Shown here in pieces: positions 1 to 9,955 of a stretch of DNA of 64,000 nt. Each line of letters opens with the position of its first letter. The stretch's first letter is position 1. Origin of the DNA: Bog-473 sp963809825 (lineage in GTDB: Bacteria > Actinomycetota > Acidimicrobiia > Acidimicrobiales > RAAP-2). The translations under genes were made by a program, and so were the position numbers. The notes beneath the pieces are model-generated. The model made no database searches. It worked only from the letters and a program-made list of their open reading frames with translations, and was not told where the DNA came from. The stretch lies in the NCBI GenBank assembly GCA_963809825.1, contig CAWELJ010000009.1, positions 248,001 through 312,000 on the forward strand. Direction: 5' to 3'.

Positions 1-383
1 AAGAGCTCCTCGCAGGCCGCCGCGACCCGCACGTCCACCTCGGCCAGCGTCTCGCCTCCCGCGGGCCGGAAGTCGCGGTCGCTCTGCCACTGCTGCCAGA
101 CCGCGGCCGGGATCCCGCCCAGGGGCTGGCACTCGAACTCGCCGTAGTCGACCTCCACCCAGCGGTCGTCGACGGTCACGGGGAGCCCGGGAGCCAGGAG
201 CTCGGCCGTGTCGCGGGCCCGGCTGAGCGGGCTCGTGCGCACCTCGGCCACCGGCGCGCGCAGGAGCGAACGGGCCGCCCGGGCCTGCTCGCGCCCCGAC
301 GGGGTCAACTCGGCGTCGGTCCGCCCGAGGAGGAGCCCCTGGGCGTTGGCCACCGACTCCCCGTGGCGCACCAGGATCAGCAT
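1..383 (-). CDS. Histidine phosphatase family protein (partial, 3' end outside window)
   Basis: Phosphoglycerate-mutase-like histidine phosphatase; about 127 N-terminal residues are visible and the gene runs off the window at base 1. The phospho-acceptor motif LVRHGES lies at about residues 4-10, followed by the family's GRTDAELTPSG and TSPLSRARDTAE segments; both are typical of the fold. ATG at 383 directly precedes the RHG strand, so the start is secure. It lies 16 bases after the zinc-ribbon gene on the same strand. In many actinobacteria a C4 zinc-ribbon gene sits beside an RNase H/acid phosphatase fusion; here the phosphatase appears to stand alone. The substrate cannot be told from sequence. 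Confidence 0.9.
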   Translation of the reverse strand, partial: MLILVRHGESVANAQGLLLGRTDAELTPSGREQARAARSLLRAPVAEVRTSPLSRARDTAELLAPGLPVTVDDRWVEVDYGEFECQPLGGIPAAVWQQWQSDRDFRPAGGETLAEVDVRVAAACEEL

Positions 384-399
384 CGGGTCGGCACGTCGC

Positions 400-1122
400 T
401 CAGACGGGGACGAGGATGCGCCCGCACTGCTCGCACGTGGCGACCTCACCGGGCGGCAGGGCCCGGATCTTCTCCACCTCGACCGAGGAGAGCTCGAGGT
501 GGCACCCGTCGCAGCGGTTCTTGATCAGGCGGGCGGCTCCGGTGCCCTTGAGGCGCGCCCGCAGCCTCTCGTAGCGGTCGGACAGCGCGGTCGGGAGCAG
601 CGCGGCCTCGGCGGCCCTCGACCCGACGGCCGAGGCCAGCTCCGCGTCGATCTCGAGCTCGTCGTGGCTCATCTGTGCCCCGAGCTCGTCGGCGCGGGCC
701 TGGAGGGGCGCCGTGCGCTCGCGCAACGCAGCCAGCTCGGCGTCGACCCGGTCCTGGTCCAGCATCGCCACCAGCTCGAGCTCCTCGAGCTCGGCCCGGC
801 GCTCGGTCAGGTGCCGCACCTCGTCGCTCATGGCCTGCAGGTCGCGCCCCGACGAGCTGGTGGCGGCGTACAGGCGCTGCTCGATTGACGTGCGGCGCTC
901 GCTGATCCCGCCGATCTGGTCCTCGAGTTCCTTCTGGGTGGCCGCCAGCGCGGCGCGGCGGGTCGCGGCGTCCACGCGTTCGGCCTCCAGGCCGCGCAGC
1001 TCGGCCTCCACGGCGGCGAGGCCCGAGGCCTCGGCCAGCGCGGCGCGGCGGTGTTGCAGCTGGGTGACGGCCGTATCGAGGTCCTGCACGGCCAGCAGGT
1101 GGGAGAGGGCGTCGTCGCTCAC
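400..1122 (-). CDS. C4-type zinc ribbon coiled-coil protein (COG1579 family)
   Basis: 240-residue protein. Residues 1 to about 165 are Ala/Glu/Arg-rich heptad-like sequence expected to form a long helical hairpin. The C-terminus carries two CxxC pairs, CDGC and CEQC, forming a C4 zinc ribbon. This is the architecture of the conserved actinobacterial COG1579 family, thought to act with nucleic acids or as a chaperone-like scaffold; no biochemical role is established. GTG at 1122 overlaps the TGA of the upstream NUDIX gene (GTGA), so I prefer it to a longer Arg-rich upstream extension, which is only the NUDIX gene read in another frame. Confidence 0.9.
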   Translation of the reverse strand: MSDDALSHLLAVQDLDTAVTQLQHRRAALAEASGLAAVEAELRGLEAERVDAATRRAALAATQKELEDQIGGISERRTSIEQRLYAATSSSGRDLQAMSDEVRHLTERRAELEELELVAMLDQDRVDAELAALRERTAPLQARADELGAQMSHDELEIDAELASAVGSRAAEAALLPTALSDRYERLRARLKGTGAARLIKNRCDGCHLELSSVEVEKIRALPPGEVATCEQCGRILVPV

Positions 1123-1673
1123 CGGAGACCCTCGTACGCAGCCCGCGCCAGCGGGAGCGCATCGACGAGGCCGGCGTCGGCCACGGCCAGCGCCTCGTCC
1201 CACCCGCACCAGCGCGCGTCCGGGCTCTCCCCGGGCGGGGGGTGGGGGTCGTCGTCGGCGCCGGTGAGCAGGTAGCGCAGGTCGAGGTGGGTGTGGCCGA
1301 AGGCCGCCTCGTGGACGTCGACGTGGATGAGCCGAGGGCCCGCATCGGGATGCTCGACGGCGAGCCCGAGCTCCTCGGTCGCCTCGCGGCGGGCGGCCTC
1401 GCCGGGGGTCTCGCCGGGGTCGATGTGCCCGCCCGGCTGCATCCAGATGCCCAGCCGCTTGTGCCGGTGCAGCACCGTGCCCCGCCGCCCGACGACGATG
1501 CCCGACGCCGTGACGTGCGTGGGGCCGGCGTGCTCGTCGCAGGGATCGGCCAGTCGGCGCAGCTCGGAGAGGAAGCGCTCGCGCGCCGCGACCTCACGCG
1601 GCGATGCGGGCTCGTGGCCCTCGACCAGGGCCCGCAGGTCCTCCGTGGAGGTGCCCGTCGTGGGACTCCCCAT
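1119..1673 (-). CDS. NUDIX hydrolase
   Basis: 184-residue NUDIX domain enzyme. The NUDIX box starts at about residue 82 (GHIDPGETPGEAARREATEE) with the REATEELGL core that binds the metal-diphosphate substrate. An N-terminal helix (about 1-45) precedes the domain. ATG at 1673 has AGGG nine bases upstream; an ATG at 1682 is also possible. In the given sequence the reading frame continues upstream into the PhzF gene, but this apparent PhzF-NUDIX fusion disappears if the PhzF frameshift is corrected. It sits in the aminotransferase-PhzF-NUDIX-zinc ribbon-phosphatase operon. The nucleotide substrate is unknown. Confidence 0.88.
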   Translation of the reverse strand: MGSPTTGTSTEDLRALVEGHEPASPREVAARERFLSELRRLADPCDEHAGPTHVTASGIVVGRRGTVLHRHKRLGIWMQPGGHIDPGETPGEAARREATEELGLAVEHPDAGPRLIHVDVHEAAFGHTHLDLRYLLTGADDDPHPPPGESPDARWCGWDEALAVADAGLVDALPLARAAYEGLR

Positions 1674-1684
1674 CACGCGCATCC

Positions 1685-2479
1685 CTAGCACAGGTGGCCG
1701 GTCAGCACCGTGGTGGCGTGCCCGGCGATGTGCACCCGGCCGCCCTCGGGGCGCACGTGGAGCACGGCGCCGCGCCGCGAGAGCTGCCGGGCGACGAGTG
1801 GGGCGCGCCCCAGCTGCGGCCGCCCAGTAGGGGCCGGCAGTGCACTGGGCCGACCCGGTGGCCGGGTCCTCGTCGATCCCGACGTTGGGCCCGAAGACCC
1901 GCAGCACGTAGTCCGCCCCCGACCCCGGCTCCGCCGCCGCCGTCAGCAGGAGCGCCTTGGCCCCGGTGGCCGCGATGGCGGCCAGGTCCGGCTCATAGGC
2001 GCGGACCGCCTCGGCCGTGGAGAGAGCGACGAAGGCGAAGAAGGAGGTGTGTCCGGCGGCGATCACGGCGCCCGGCCACTCCTCCTTCAGCGGGCCGGGC
2101 ACCGGGCCGGGCGTCACCGGGTCGGCCGGGAAGTCGAGGGCGATGCGGTCGCCCTCGAACGCGGCGCCGAGGGGACCGCTGCGGGTGTGGAAGGTCAGGG
2201 GCGCCGTGCCGTCGACGACGCCCCACTCGCGCAGGGCGTGGGCGGCGGCCAGGGTGGCGTGGCCGCACAGGTCGATTTCGGTCGCGGGTGAGAACCAGCG
2301 CAAGTCGAATGTCGCCGGGTCGCCGGTGGGCGTGAGATAGGCCGTCTCGGCGATGCCCAGCTCGAAGGCGATCGACTGCATCCGGGCGTCGTCGACCGGT
2401 TCGGTGAGCAGGCAGACCGCGGCGGGGTTGCCACCGAAGGCGGCCTCGCTGAAGGCGTCGACCCAGGAGACAGGGATGG

Positions 2480-2483
<4 letters not shown>
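1685..2483 (-). pseudogene. PhzF family isomerase, frameshifted near the C-terminus
   Basis: PhzF/DapF-fold protein. Visible family motifs are GNPAAVCLL at the N-terminus, DLCGHATLAAAHAL in the middle and DEDPATGSAQCTAGPYW in the second half. After that last motif (around 1813-1822) the frame is lost; skipping one base restores a clean C-terminus (LGRAPLVARQL, then HIAGHATTVLTGHLC) ending at TAG 1687-1685. ATG at 2483 overlaps the aminotransferase stop (ATGA), so the start is secure. One extra base explains everything, and the rescued tail is well conserved, so a sequencing error is more likely than decay. PhzF relatives are isomerases or epimerases; the substrate here is unknown. Confidence 0.8.
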
Positions 2484-3658
<1,175 letters not shown>

Positions 3659-3692
3659 CGCGACGATCGTACCAACGGCGATTTCGGGCGCC

Positions 3693-3698
3693 TATGGT
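3693..3698 (+). promoter_or_regulatory. -10-like TATGGT before the EEP-family gene
   Basis: TATGGT ends 11 bases before the GTG start at 3710, so transcription would begin at most a few bases upstream of the start codon. This matches the leaderless arrangement seen at several other genes here. No convincing -35 box is visible. Confidence 0.4.
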
Positions 3699-3709
3699 CT
3701 GGGCGGACC

Positions 3710-4528
3710 GTGCTCAGCATCGCCAACTACAACATGCACTGCGGGATGGACGGGTGGGGCAGGCCCTATGACTACGTCGGTGCCATCCGGGCGCTGGACG
3801 CCGACGTGGTCGTGCTCGAGGAGGCGTGGACGAGCGAGGGGGACGGCGCAGGAGGGCAGGCCGCCGAGGCCGCCCACGCCCTGGGCTACCAGGTCGCCGC
3901 CTACACGATGGGGCAGGGCCGGCGCATCCGGCCCCAACCCGACGCGCCCGGCACCTGGCGGGCCCGGGCCATGTGGGCCGAGGAGAACAAGGCCCTCTAC
4001 ATGGACGGCGTGCGCCCCCTCTCCGAACGGGTGCGGGCGATGGCGCGCTGGCAGGAGGCCGAGCCGGGGACCCTGGGGATCGCGGTGCTGGTGCGGCCGG
4101 ACCTCCCGATGGAGGCGACCCGCCTGGTGCACATGCGCGTGCTGCCCGCCGACCGTGTCCTGCGCGCCGCGCTGGTCGTCGACCTCACGGTGGACGGGGT
4201 GCCGTTGTCGGTGGCGGGCACCCACATGGCGCACATCCCCTTCGGGTCGCACCGAAACTGGGCCGAACTGCGGCGACAGCTCCAGACCGACGCCCGTCCC
4301 ACCGCGGTGCTGGCCGGCGACATGAACACCTGGGGCCCGCTGGTCCGCTTGTTCATGCCGGGCTGGCGCCGGGCCGTGACCGGCGCCACCTGGCCCACCT
4401 GGCGCCCGCACAGCCAGATCGACCACATCCTCGTGCGCGGCGCCGTGCGCCCGCTCTCGGGCGCCGTGCTCCCCCACGCCGGCTCGGACCACCGGCCCGT
4501 GCGGGCCGAGCTGGAGCTCGGTCCCTAA
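3710..4528 (+). CDS. Endonuclease/exonuclease/phosphatase (EEP) family protein
   Basis: 272 residues with the EEP (DNase I-like) fold signatures: an N-terminal ANYNMHCG strand, EEAW as the metal-binding Glu region (about residue 42), GDMNTWGP near 203 and the C-terminal SDHRPV (about 259) carrying the catalytic Asp-His pair. Family members cleave phosphodiesters in nucleic acids, inositol phosphates or sphingomyelin; there is no signal peptide, so a cytoplasmic role is likely. Start is GTG 3710, the only in-frame start near the conserved N-terminal strand. It is convergent with SulP (15 bases between stops). Confidence 0.85.
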   Translation: MLSIANYNMHCGMDGWGRPYDYVGAIRALDADVVVLEEAWTSEGDGAGGQAAEAAHALGYQVAAYTMGQGRRIRPQPDAPGTWRARAMWAEENKALYMDGVRPLSERVRAMARWQEAEPGTLGIAVLVRPDLPMEATRLVHMRVLPADRVLRAALVVDLTVDGVPLSVAGTHMAHIPFGSHRNWAELRRQLQTDARPTAVLAGDMNTWGPLVRLFMPGWRRAVTGATWPTWRPHSQIDHILVRGAVRPLSGAVLPHAGSDHRPVRAELELGP

Positions 4529-4543
4529 CCGGGATCCGCCCCC

Positions 4544-6235
4544 TCAGTCGGGGGCCGACGGTCCGGAAGCCAGCGCCGTGACCGCCTCGTCGACGGTCTG
4601 GAAGAAGTGGTCCTCCCCGATGCGTGCCGCCAGGCTGCACTGACGCAGGCTGTCGCGCAGGTGCACCCCGGCCCGGGCGATGCCGAAGGTGATCGCTTCG
4701 TGCTCGAAGAGATCGAGGACCTGGCTCAGGGCACGCGTCCCGGTGAAGTCGATGTCCGACATGCCGACGGTGTCGAGGACGAACACCCGTACCGGTCCGG
4801 CAGCGTGCAGCAGCGCGGCGCGCATCTCGTCGCGGAAGCGGATGGCGTTGGCGTACCAGATCGGCGTGGCGAAGAGCACCACCAGCACGCCGGGCACCGG
4901 CGCCGCTGTCGGCTCGAGGTCCGGGCGCTGCCAGCTGGTGGTTCCGGGGATCCGCCCGAGAACGTGGAGCTGGGGGCGGGCGCTGACGCGGATGCGGTCG
5001 AGGATGGCGAGGCCGACCGCGACGCCGATGCCCTGCTCGACGCCGACCAGGACCACGGTGAGGAGCGTCACCGTCGCCAGGGCGAACTCGATGTTGCTGA
5101 AGCGGGCGATGGCCACCAGGTCCCGCACATTGAAGAGCCGCAACGCGATGTAGATGAGGATGGCGGCGAGCGCGGAGAGGGGCACGTTCCGCAGCACGTT
5201 CGCAAACGGGATGAGGACGACGACGAGGGCGGCGGCGCCGAGGGCGCCGGCCTGGGTCCGACCACCCGCCGTGACCACCGCGGCGGTGCGGGGCGGACTC
5301 GCATTGACGGGGAAGGAGCCGATGAGGCCAGCCGCCACGCTGCCCGCGCCGACCCCGAGGAAGTCACGCCCCGCGTCGATGTCGTACCCGCCGCGCTCGG
5401 CGAAGGCGCGGGTCGTGGCGGCCGTCTGCGTCACGACGACGAGCGCCACCACGGCGGCCAGCGGCGCCAGGCTCTGCAGGTTCGACCACGAGAGGCCCGT
5501 CAGCCCGAGGTGGGGCGCCCCCGTCTTGATCGGGCCCAGCACGGCGACACCATGGGACTGGAGGTCGAGTGCGGCCACGAGCGCGGCGGACCCGACCAGA
5601 CCGATCAGGGCGGCGGGGATCCGGCGGTTGATGCGCGCGCATGCGACCATGAGGGCCAGGACCCCGGCGCCGATGGCGAGCGACCACCCGTTGATCTCGT
5701 TGAGATGGGTGACCACATAGGCCGCCCGGTGCTGGTTGGTTCCGGTCGTCGGGGGCAGCCCGAGGAAATCCGGCAGCTGGTGGATGATGATGATGACAGC
5801 GACGCCGGAAAGGAAGCCGGTCACGATGGGGGTCGAGAGGAACTCGGCGATCCACCCGAGGCGCAGGATGGCGATCAGCAGCACCATGAGGCCGACCATG
5901 ACGGCCAATATCGGCACCAGCTCGACATAGCGCGGCGATCCCGTCAGCGCGAGCGCGGACACCCCGGCGGCGAACAACGGCGCGATGGTCGAGTCGCCCC
6001 CCACCGACATCTGCGGGTTGGAGCCCAGGAGGGCGAAGAGCACCGTTCCGGCCACGAAGGCGTAGAAACCGGTGATCGGTGGCATGCCGGCCAGCCTGGA
6101 GGTCGCCAGCTGCTCGGGCACCGCGATGACGAGGAGCGTGAGGCCGGCGGCGACGTCCGCGCCGGCCCAGGCACGCTGGTAGCCCTGGAGCGACGTCAAC
6201 AGGAGTGGGCGGCGCACCGCGACATCATCGCCCAC
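4544..6235 (-). CDS. SulP family anion transporter with C-terminal STAS domain
   Basis: About 563 residues. Residues 30 to about 430 are a string of hydrophobic helices with the SulP landmarks GFYAFVAGTVLFALLGSN, SVGGDST and the conserved SFPVNASPPRTAA loop. From about 445 a cytoplasmic STAS domain follows (VFVLDTVGMSDIDFTGTRAL), the usual SulP regulator. Likely imports sulfate, bicarbonate or another small anion by proton or sodium coupling; the substrate is not decidable. I chose GTG 6235 (VGDDVAV) because the first membrane helix starts soon after; GTG 6217 is an alternative, and no ATG is available. Divergent from the PLP decarboxylase gene across about 100 bases. Confidence 0.85.
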   Translation of the reverse strand: MGDDVAVRRPLLLTSLQGYQRAWAGADVAAGLTLLVIAVPEQLATSRLAGMPPITGFYAFVAGTVLFALLGSNPQMSVGGDSTIAPLFAAGVSALALTGSPRYVELVPILAVMVGLMVLLIAILRLGWIAEFLSTPIVTGFLSGVAVIIIIHQLPDFLGLPPTTGTNQHRAAYVVTHLNEINGWSLAIGAGVLALMVACARINRRIPAALIGLVGSAALVAALDLQSHGVAVLGPIKTGAPHLGLTGLSWSNLQSLAPLAAVVALVVVTQTAATTRAFAERGGYDIDAGRDFLGVGAGSVAAGLIGSFPVNASPPRTAAVVTAGGRTQAGALGAAALVVVLIPFANVLRNVPLSALAAILIYIALRLFNVRDLVAIARFSNIEFALATVTLLTVVLVGVEQGIGVAVGLAILDRIRVSARPQLHVLGRIPGTTSWQRPDLEPTAAPVPGVLVVLFATPIWYANAIRFRDEMRAALLHAAGPVRVFVLDTVGMSDIDFTGTRALSQVLDLFEHEAITFGIARAGVHLRDSLRQCSLAARIGEDHFFQTVDEAVTALASGPSAPD

Positions 6236-6339
6236 CGGCCGCCCCGCCAGACTGACCCCAGTGAATAGTCTCGGGTGAGGCGGTCGCGGTGCTGCGGTCC
6301 GCAGCGACGTGCCCGTGCCGCCCAAGGAGGCCCGTACCG

Positions 6340-8337
6340 ATGAGCGACTACCCCTACGCCGACCGTTTCCCCATCCACCGCTCGCTGCCTGCGCAGGGGA
6401 CGAGCCGCGACGAGGTGCTCGCGCAGCTCCACTCCATGGCCACCGAGGAGGACGCCTTCTGGGAGACGGGGAAGTGCTCGGGGACCATGTACTGCGGGGA
6501 TCACGGACACTACGGCTTCATGAACGAGGCGTTCGGCCTGTTCGCCCACGTCAACGTCCTGCAGCGAGACATGTGCCCGAGCGCGACGAAGTTCGAGGCC
6601 GAGATCATCGCCATGACGCTGGGCCTGCACTCGGGGGAAGCGGCGACGGCCGCGGGTGACGATCCCTGCGGCCTCGTCACCACGGGCGGGACGGGCAGCA
6701 TCCTGCACGCGATCCTGGCCTACCGCGAGCACGCGGCCCAGACCCGCGGCGTGACCCGGCCCAACCTGATCAAACCCGAGACGGCGCATCCGGCCTTCGA
6801 CAAGGCCTGCCATCTCTTCGGGGTCGAGCTGCGGCGCGCGCCGGTCGACCCCGTCACGACACAGGTCGACGTGGACTGGGTGCGCGACCATGTCGACGAC
6901 CAGACCGTCGCCCTCATCGGATCGGCCTGCAACTACGGCTACGGCACCGTCGACCCCATCGGCCTGCTCTCCGACGTGGCCCTCGAGCGCGGCATCGGCC
7001 TGCACGTCGACGCCTGTCTCGGCGGCTTCATCCTGCCCTTCGGCCGCGAGCTGGGCTACGACATCCCCGCGTTCGACTACACCGTCCCGGGCGTCACCTC
7101 CATGTCCGCCGACACCCACAAGTACGGGTACGCCTTCAAGGGCTCGTCTGTCGTCAGCTTCCGCACGAAGACTCTGCGCAACGCCCAGTACTTCTACCTG
7201 ACCGACTGGAGCGGGGGGAAGTACACCTCACCGGGAATGGAGGGCTCGCGCTCGGGCGGCCTCATCGCGGCCACCTGGGCCTCCATGGTGCAGCTGGGCC
7301 ACGCCGGGTACCTCGGCTACGCGCGGCAGATCTTCGAGACCTCGTTCGCCATGCAGGAGGCGGTCACGTCGCACCCCGAGCTACGGCTCGTCGGCCGTCC
7401 CACCTTCCTGTTCTCCTTCACGTCGGACGAGTTCGACATCTACCACGTCAACGACTTCATGCGGACGAGGGGGTGGCGCTTCAACGGGCAGCAGTACCCC
7501 AACGCGCTCCACATGGCGGTGACGCGCCCCCAGACGCAGCCTGAGGTCGTGCCCGAGTTCGCGGCGGACCTGGCCGACGCCGTGGCCTACGCCAAGGAGC
7601 ACACCAGCGAGACGCCGAAGTCCGGCGCCATCTACGGCGGGGTGGCCGGTGGCATGACCGACGAGGCGGACGAGTTCATCCGCGCCGTCATGGCCGACAT
7701 GCTCGACGCGGCAGTCCTCCATCCCTGCCACGTGAGCCAACCCGGCGGCGTCCCGCCGACCCTGTGGGTCACCGGGTGCGTGGCGGCACAGGGCGCGCTG
7801 GACGCCGCGCTGGTCGGGTTGGACGACGCCACGGCACGCGGGTCCAGCCTGCTGCCCGGCTGGAGCCTCGGGCACGTGCTCACCCACATCGCCCGCAACG
7901 CCGAGAGCCTGGTCTGGCGCCTCGAGGGCGCCGGACGGGGCGAGCTGCGCGACCAGTACCCGGGCGGCCTCGCACAGCGCGCGGCGGACATCGAGGCCGG
8001 GGCGAGCCGGGCCGCCGAGGCGTTGACCGCCGACGTCCGCCGGACCTCGGCCGCGGTCGAGCGGGTCATGGCCGGGCTGCCCGTGGAGGCCTGGGACGCC
8101 CCCTCGCGTACGTCACGCGGAGTGGTGGAGAGCTCGCGCGACGCCGTCCTGTCCCGCTGGCGCGAGGTCGTGGTGCACCACGGCGATCTCGGACTCGGGC
8201 CGGTCACGCTCCCGCCCGACCTGGTCGCCTCCTGGCTGCCGCGGGAACTGCCGCGGCTGGCGGATCGGGCCGACCCGGCCCTCCTCCTGTCGTGGATCAT
8301 CGGGCGGGGCGACCCGCCAGCGCTGGCGGCCTGGTAG
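6340..8337 (+). CDS. SPL/glutamate-decarboxylase-type PLP enzyme fused in frame to an MDMPI-like domain
   Basis: 665 residues as read. Residues 1 to about 465 are a group II PLP decarboxylase resembling sphingosine-1-phosphate lyases and bacterial glutamate/tyrosine decarboxylases: TGGTGSILHAI (about 125), HVDACLGGF (about 225) and the PLP lysine in SADTHKYGYAFKGSS (about 260). From about 477 a second domain has the mycothiol-dependent maleylpyruvate isomerase/DinB pattern, with LLPGWSLGHVLTHIARN and WREVVVHHGDL. RBS AAGGAGG (6324-6330) sits nine bases before ATG 6340. The fusion may be artificial: at 7732-7735 an in-frame GTG overlaps an out-of-frame TGA exactly at the domain border, so one extra base in the CCC at 7723-7725 would hide a stop and two overlapping genes would be the truth. 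Confidence 0.82.
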   Translation: MSDYPYADRFPIHRSLPAQGTSRDEVLAQLHSMATEEDAFWETGKCSGTMYCGDHGHYGFMNEAFGLFAHVNVLQRDMCPSATKFEAEIIAMTLGLHSGEAATAAGDDPCGLVTTGGTGSILHAILAYREHAAQTRGVTRPNLIKPETAHPAFDKACHLFGVELRRAPVDPVTTQVDVDWVRDHVDDQTVALIGSACNYGYGTVDPIGLLSDVALERGIGLHVDACLGGFILPFGRELGYDIPAFDYTVPGVTSMSADTHKYGYAFKGSSVVSFRTKTLRNAQYFYLTDWSGGKYTSPGMEGSRSGGLIAATWASMVQLGHAGYLGYARQIFETSFAMQEAVTSHPELRLVGRPTFLFSFTSDEFDIYHVNDFMRTRGWRFNGQQYPNALHMAVTRPQTQPEVVPEFAADLADAVAYAKEHTSETPKSGAIYGGVAGGMTDEADEFIRAVMADMLDAAVLHPCHVSQPGGVPPTLWVTGCVAAQGALDAALVGLDDATARGSSLLPGWSLGHVLTHIARNAESLVWRLEGAGRGELRDQYPGGLAQRAADIEAGASRAAEALTADVRRTSAAVERVMAGLPVEAWDAPSRTSRGVVESSRDAVLSRWREVVVHHGDLGLGPVTLPPDLVASWLPRELPRLADRADPALLLSWIIGRGDPPALAAW

Positions 8338-8342
8338 GGGAA

Positions 8343-8356
8343 GGGGCGCCCGCCCC
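8343..8356. terminator. GC hairpin between convergent genes
   Basis: GGGGC-gccc-GCCCC lies in the 25-base gap between the stops of the PLP-enzyme gene and the lipoprotein gene. It could stop transcription in both directions, but there is no T-tract, so it is only a candidate. Confidence 0.3.
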
Positions 8357-8362
8357 CGCTAC

Positions 8363-9364
8363 CTAGCCCGAGACGAACGCGTTGCCGGACCGGTCCACCG
8401 CGACGCAGTAGGTGGTCGAGGGGCACGACACGCTGGTCAGGGCATGACCGTTGTCGATCAGGGTGCCGCTGCTCCAGGCCGTCCCGTTCCAGGCGAACAC
8501 ACGCCCGATGGAGTCGACGGCACGGCAGAAGGTCGCGGTCGGGCAGGACACGGCGGTGAGCCCGGACGCGTCGGTGCCGGTGACCGGAGGCTCGGACGCG
8601 ATCGGCGCCGGGGCGGTGAAACCAAGCCCGTTCCAGGTCAGCACGCTCCCGCTGCTGTCGACCAGGACGCAGAAGGTCGCCGTCGCGCAGGAGACCGAGT
8701 TGAGCTGGCCCTGGGCGTCCACATTGTTGGGCTGGGTCCAGGTGTGGCCGTTCCACACCGAGGGCCCGCCCTCTGCCGCAACGCAGAAGGCCGGGGACAC
8801 GCACGAGATCTGGTTGGCGGCCCCCCAGGCACCGAGGTTGCCCGACCACCCCTGGCCGTTGAAGGCGTAGGCGTTGCCTTCGCCGTCGATCGTCATGCAG
8901 AACGTCGGGCCGGTGCAGTCGATGGCCGTGATGCCCTGGGCCCCCGAGATGGTGGCGGGGGGCTGCCAGGTCGACCCGTTGAACAGGGCGACCTGGTTCG
9001 TGCTCGGCGCGGCGGCACAGAAGCTCGCGCCGGCACACGACAGGTAGGACACGCCCTGCGGCGCGGGTGACGGCACGGCCGGCCCGAGAGGGGTGACCTT
9101 GTCGAGGAAGAGCCGATAGGTCTGGCCGCCGGCCGAGCCCGCCAGGCAGGCGGCGGGCGCGGGGCACGAGACGACCGTCAGGTTCACGCCCGGCGCAACG
9201 TGGATGGGCTTGGACCAGCTCCCCTCGGGTGCCACGGTGGTCGTGGTCGCGTGGGTGGTCGGTGGCGCGCTCGAGCCGCCGGGGTTCCGGCTGCAGCCGA
9301 CCGCGAGCACCGACAGCGCGACGACGGCCAGGGCCGCCACCAACGGTCCCGCCCGCCCCCGCAC
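8363..9364 (-). CDS. Lipoprotein with seven C-x5-C repeats (possible beta-propeller)
   Basis: 333 residues. A signal peptide ends in the lipobox LAVGC (Cys24), so the mature protein should be lipid-anchored outside the membrane. A Thr/Pro linker (about 30-45) leads to seven repeats of about 40 residues, each with a C-x5-C motif (for example SCPTATFC) and most followed by WNG-x-x-W. Seven regularly spaced units, each able to form a small disulfide, fit a seven-bladed beta-propeller; this is inference. Starts at GTG 9364. Related repeats occur in the protein at 22659-24743. No enzymatic residues recognised; a binding or surface role is plausible. Confidence 0.8.
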   Translation of the reverse strand: MRGRAGPLVAALAVVALSVLAVGCSRNPGGSSAPPTTHATTTTVAPEGSWSKPIHVAPGVNLTVVSCPAPAACLAGSAGGQTYRLFLDKVTPLGPAVPSPAPQGVSYLSCAGASFCAAAPSTNQVALFNGSTWQPPATISGAQGITAIDCTGPTFCMTIDGEGNAYAFNGQGWSGNLGAWGAANQISCVSPAFCVAAEGGPSVWNGHTWTQPNNVDAQGQLNSVSCATATFCVLVDSSGSVLTWNGLGFTAPAPIASEPPVTGTDASGLTAVSCPTATFCRAVDSIGRVFAWNGTAWSSGTLIDNGHALTSVSCPSTTYCVAVDRSGNAFVSG

Positions 9365-9378
9365 CTACGCGCCCCGCA

Positions 9379-9858
9379 CTACTTCGAGACCGGGAGACCG
9401 CTCGTCTCGAGAGCCCGGTGACGCGACCACGTATCGAGGACGATGAGCGTCTTGGTGCCGGTGACGCGACCACGGCGTCGCAGCTGTTCGATCACCTGAC
9501 CCAGGCGCTCGACGTCGGGCACCTGGAGCCACACGAGCGCGTCGGGGTCGCCGGCGGTCGTGAACACGGCCTGCACCTCGGAGAGCTGCATGGCCGTCTC
9601 CTTGATCTCCTGGAGGTCGGCCGTGCCGGCGAAGCGCACCTCGGTGAAGGCCTGAATCGGACGCCCGGCCTTGCGATGGTCCACGACCACCGTGTAGCCG
9701 GCGATCACGCCCGTGCGCTCGAGGCGTTCGATGCGCCGGGTGACCGCGGAGGCCGACAGCGAGACCTGCTCGCCGATGTCGGCCATCGTCCGGCGGGCAT
9801 TGTGCGACAGCAACTCGATGATGTGATGATCGATCGGATCAAGTTCCTCTGTTCCCAT
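9379..9858 (-). CDS. Lrp/AsnC family transcriptional regulator
   Basis: 159 residues. The N-terminal winged helix-turn-helix is visible (LDPIDHHIIELLSHNARRT, then SLSASAVTRRIERLERTGVI, about 6-50). A C-terminal RAM/AsnC ligand domain follows (FTEVRFAGTADL and TTAGDPDALVWLQV). Members are feast/famine regulators that bind amino acids and DNA as dimers or octamers. ATG 9858 gives the standard family length; the reading frame extends upstream but without homology. It stands between a lipoprotein gene and a methyltransferase, all on the minus strand; its target genes are not evident. Confidence 0.92.
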   Translation of the reverse strand: MGTEELDPIDHHIIELLSHNARRTMADIGEQVSLSASAVTRRIERLERTGVIAGYTVVVDHRKAGRPIQAFTEVRFAGTADLQEIKETAMQLSEVQAVFTTAGDPDALVWLQVPDVERLGQVIEQLRRRGRVTGTKTLIVLDTWSRHRALETSGLPVSK

Positions 9859-9955
9859 GGACAGAAGCCTAACGAAAGTGGCTTGGCCTGCACATTCAGT
9901 GCACCGTGGGTCCTCCTGGCGCCGTCTCCGTTGCGTCTGCGTTGTGAGGACCGAC

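Noticed and set aside
4607..6268. 553-residue open frame opposite the SulP gene
   Set aside because: Charged, repetitive composition typical of an antisense frame; the minus-strand SulP with STAS explains this DNA.
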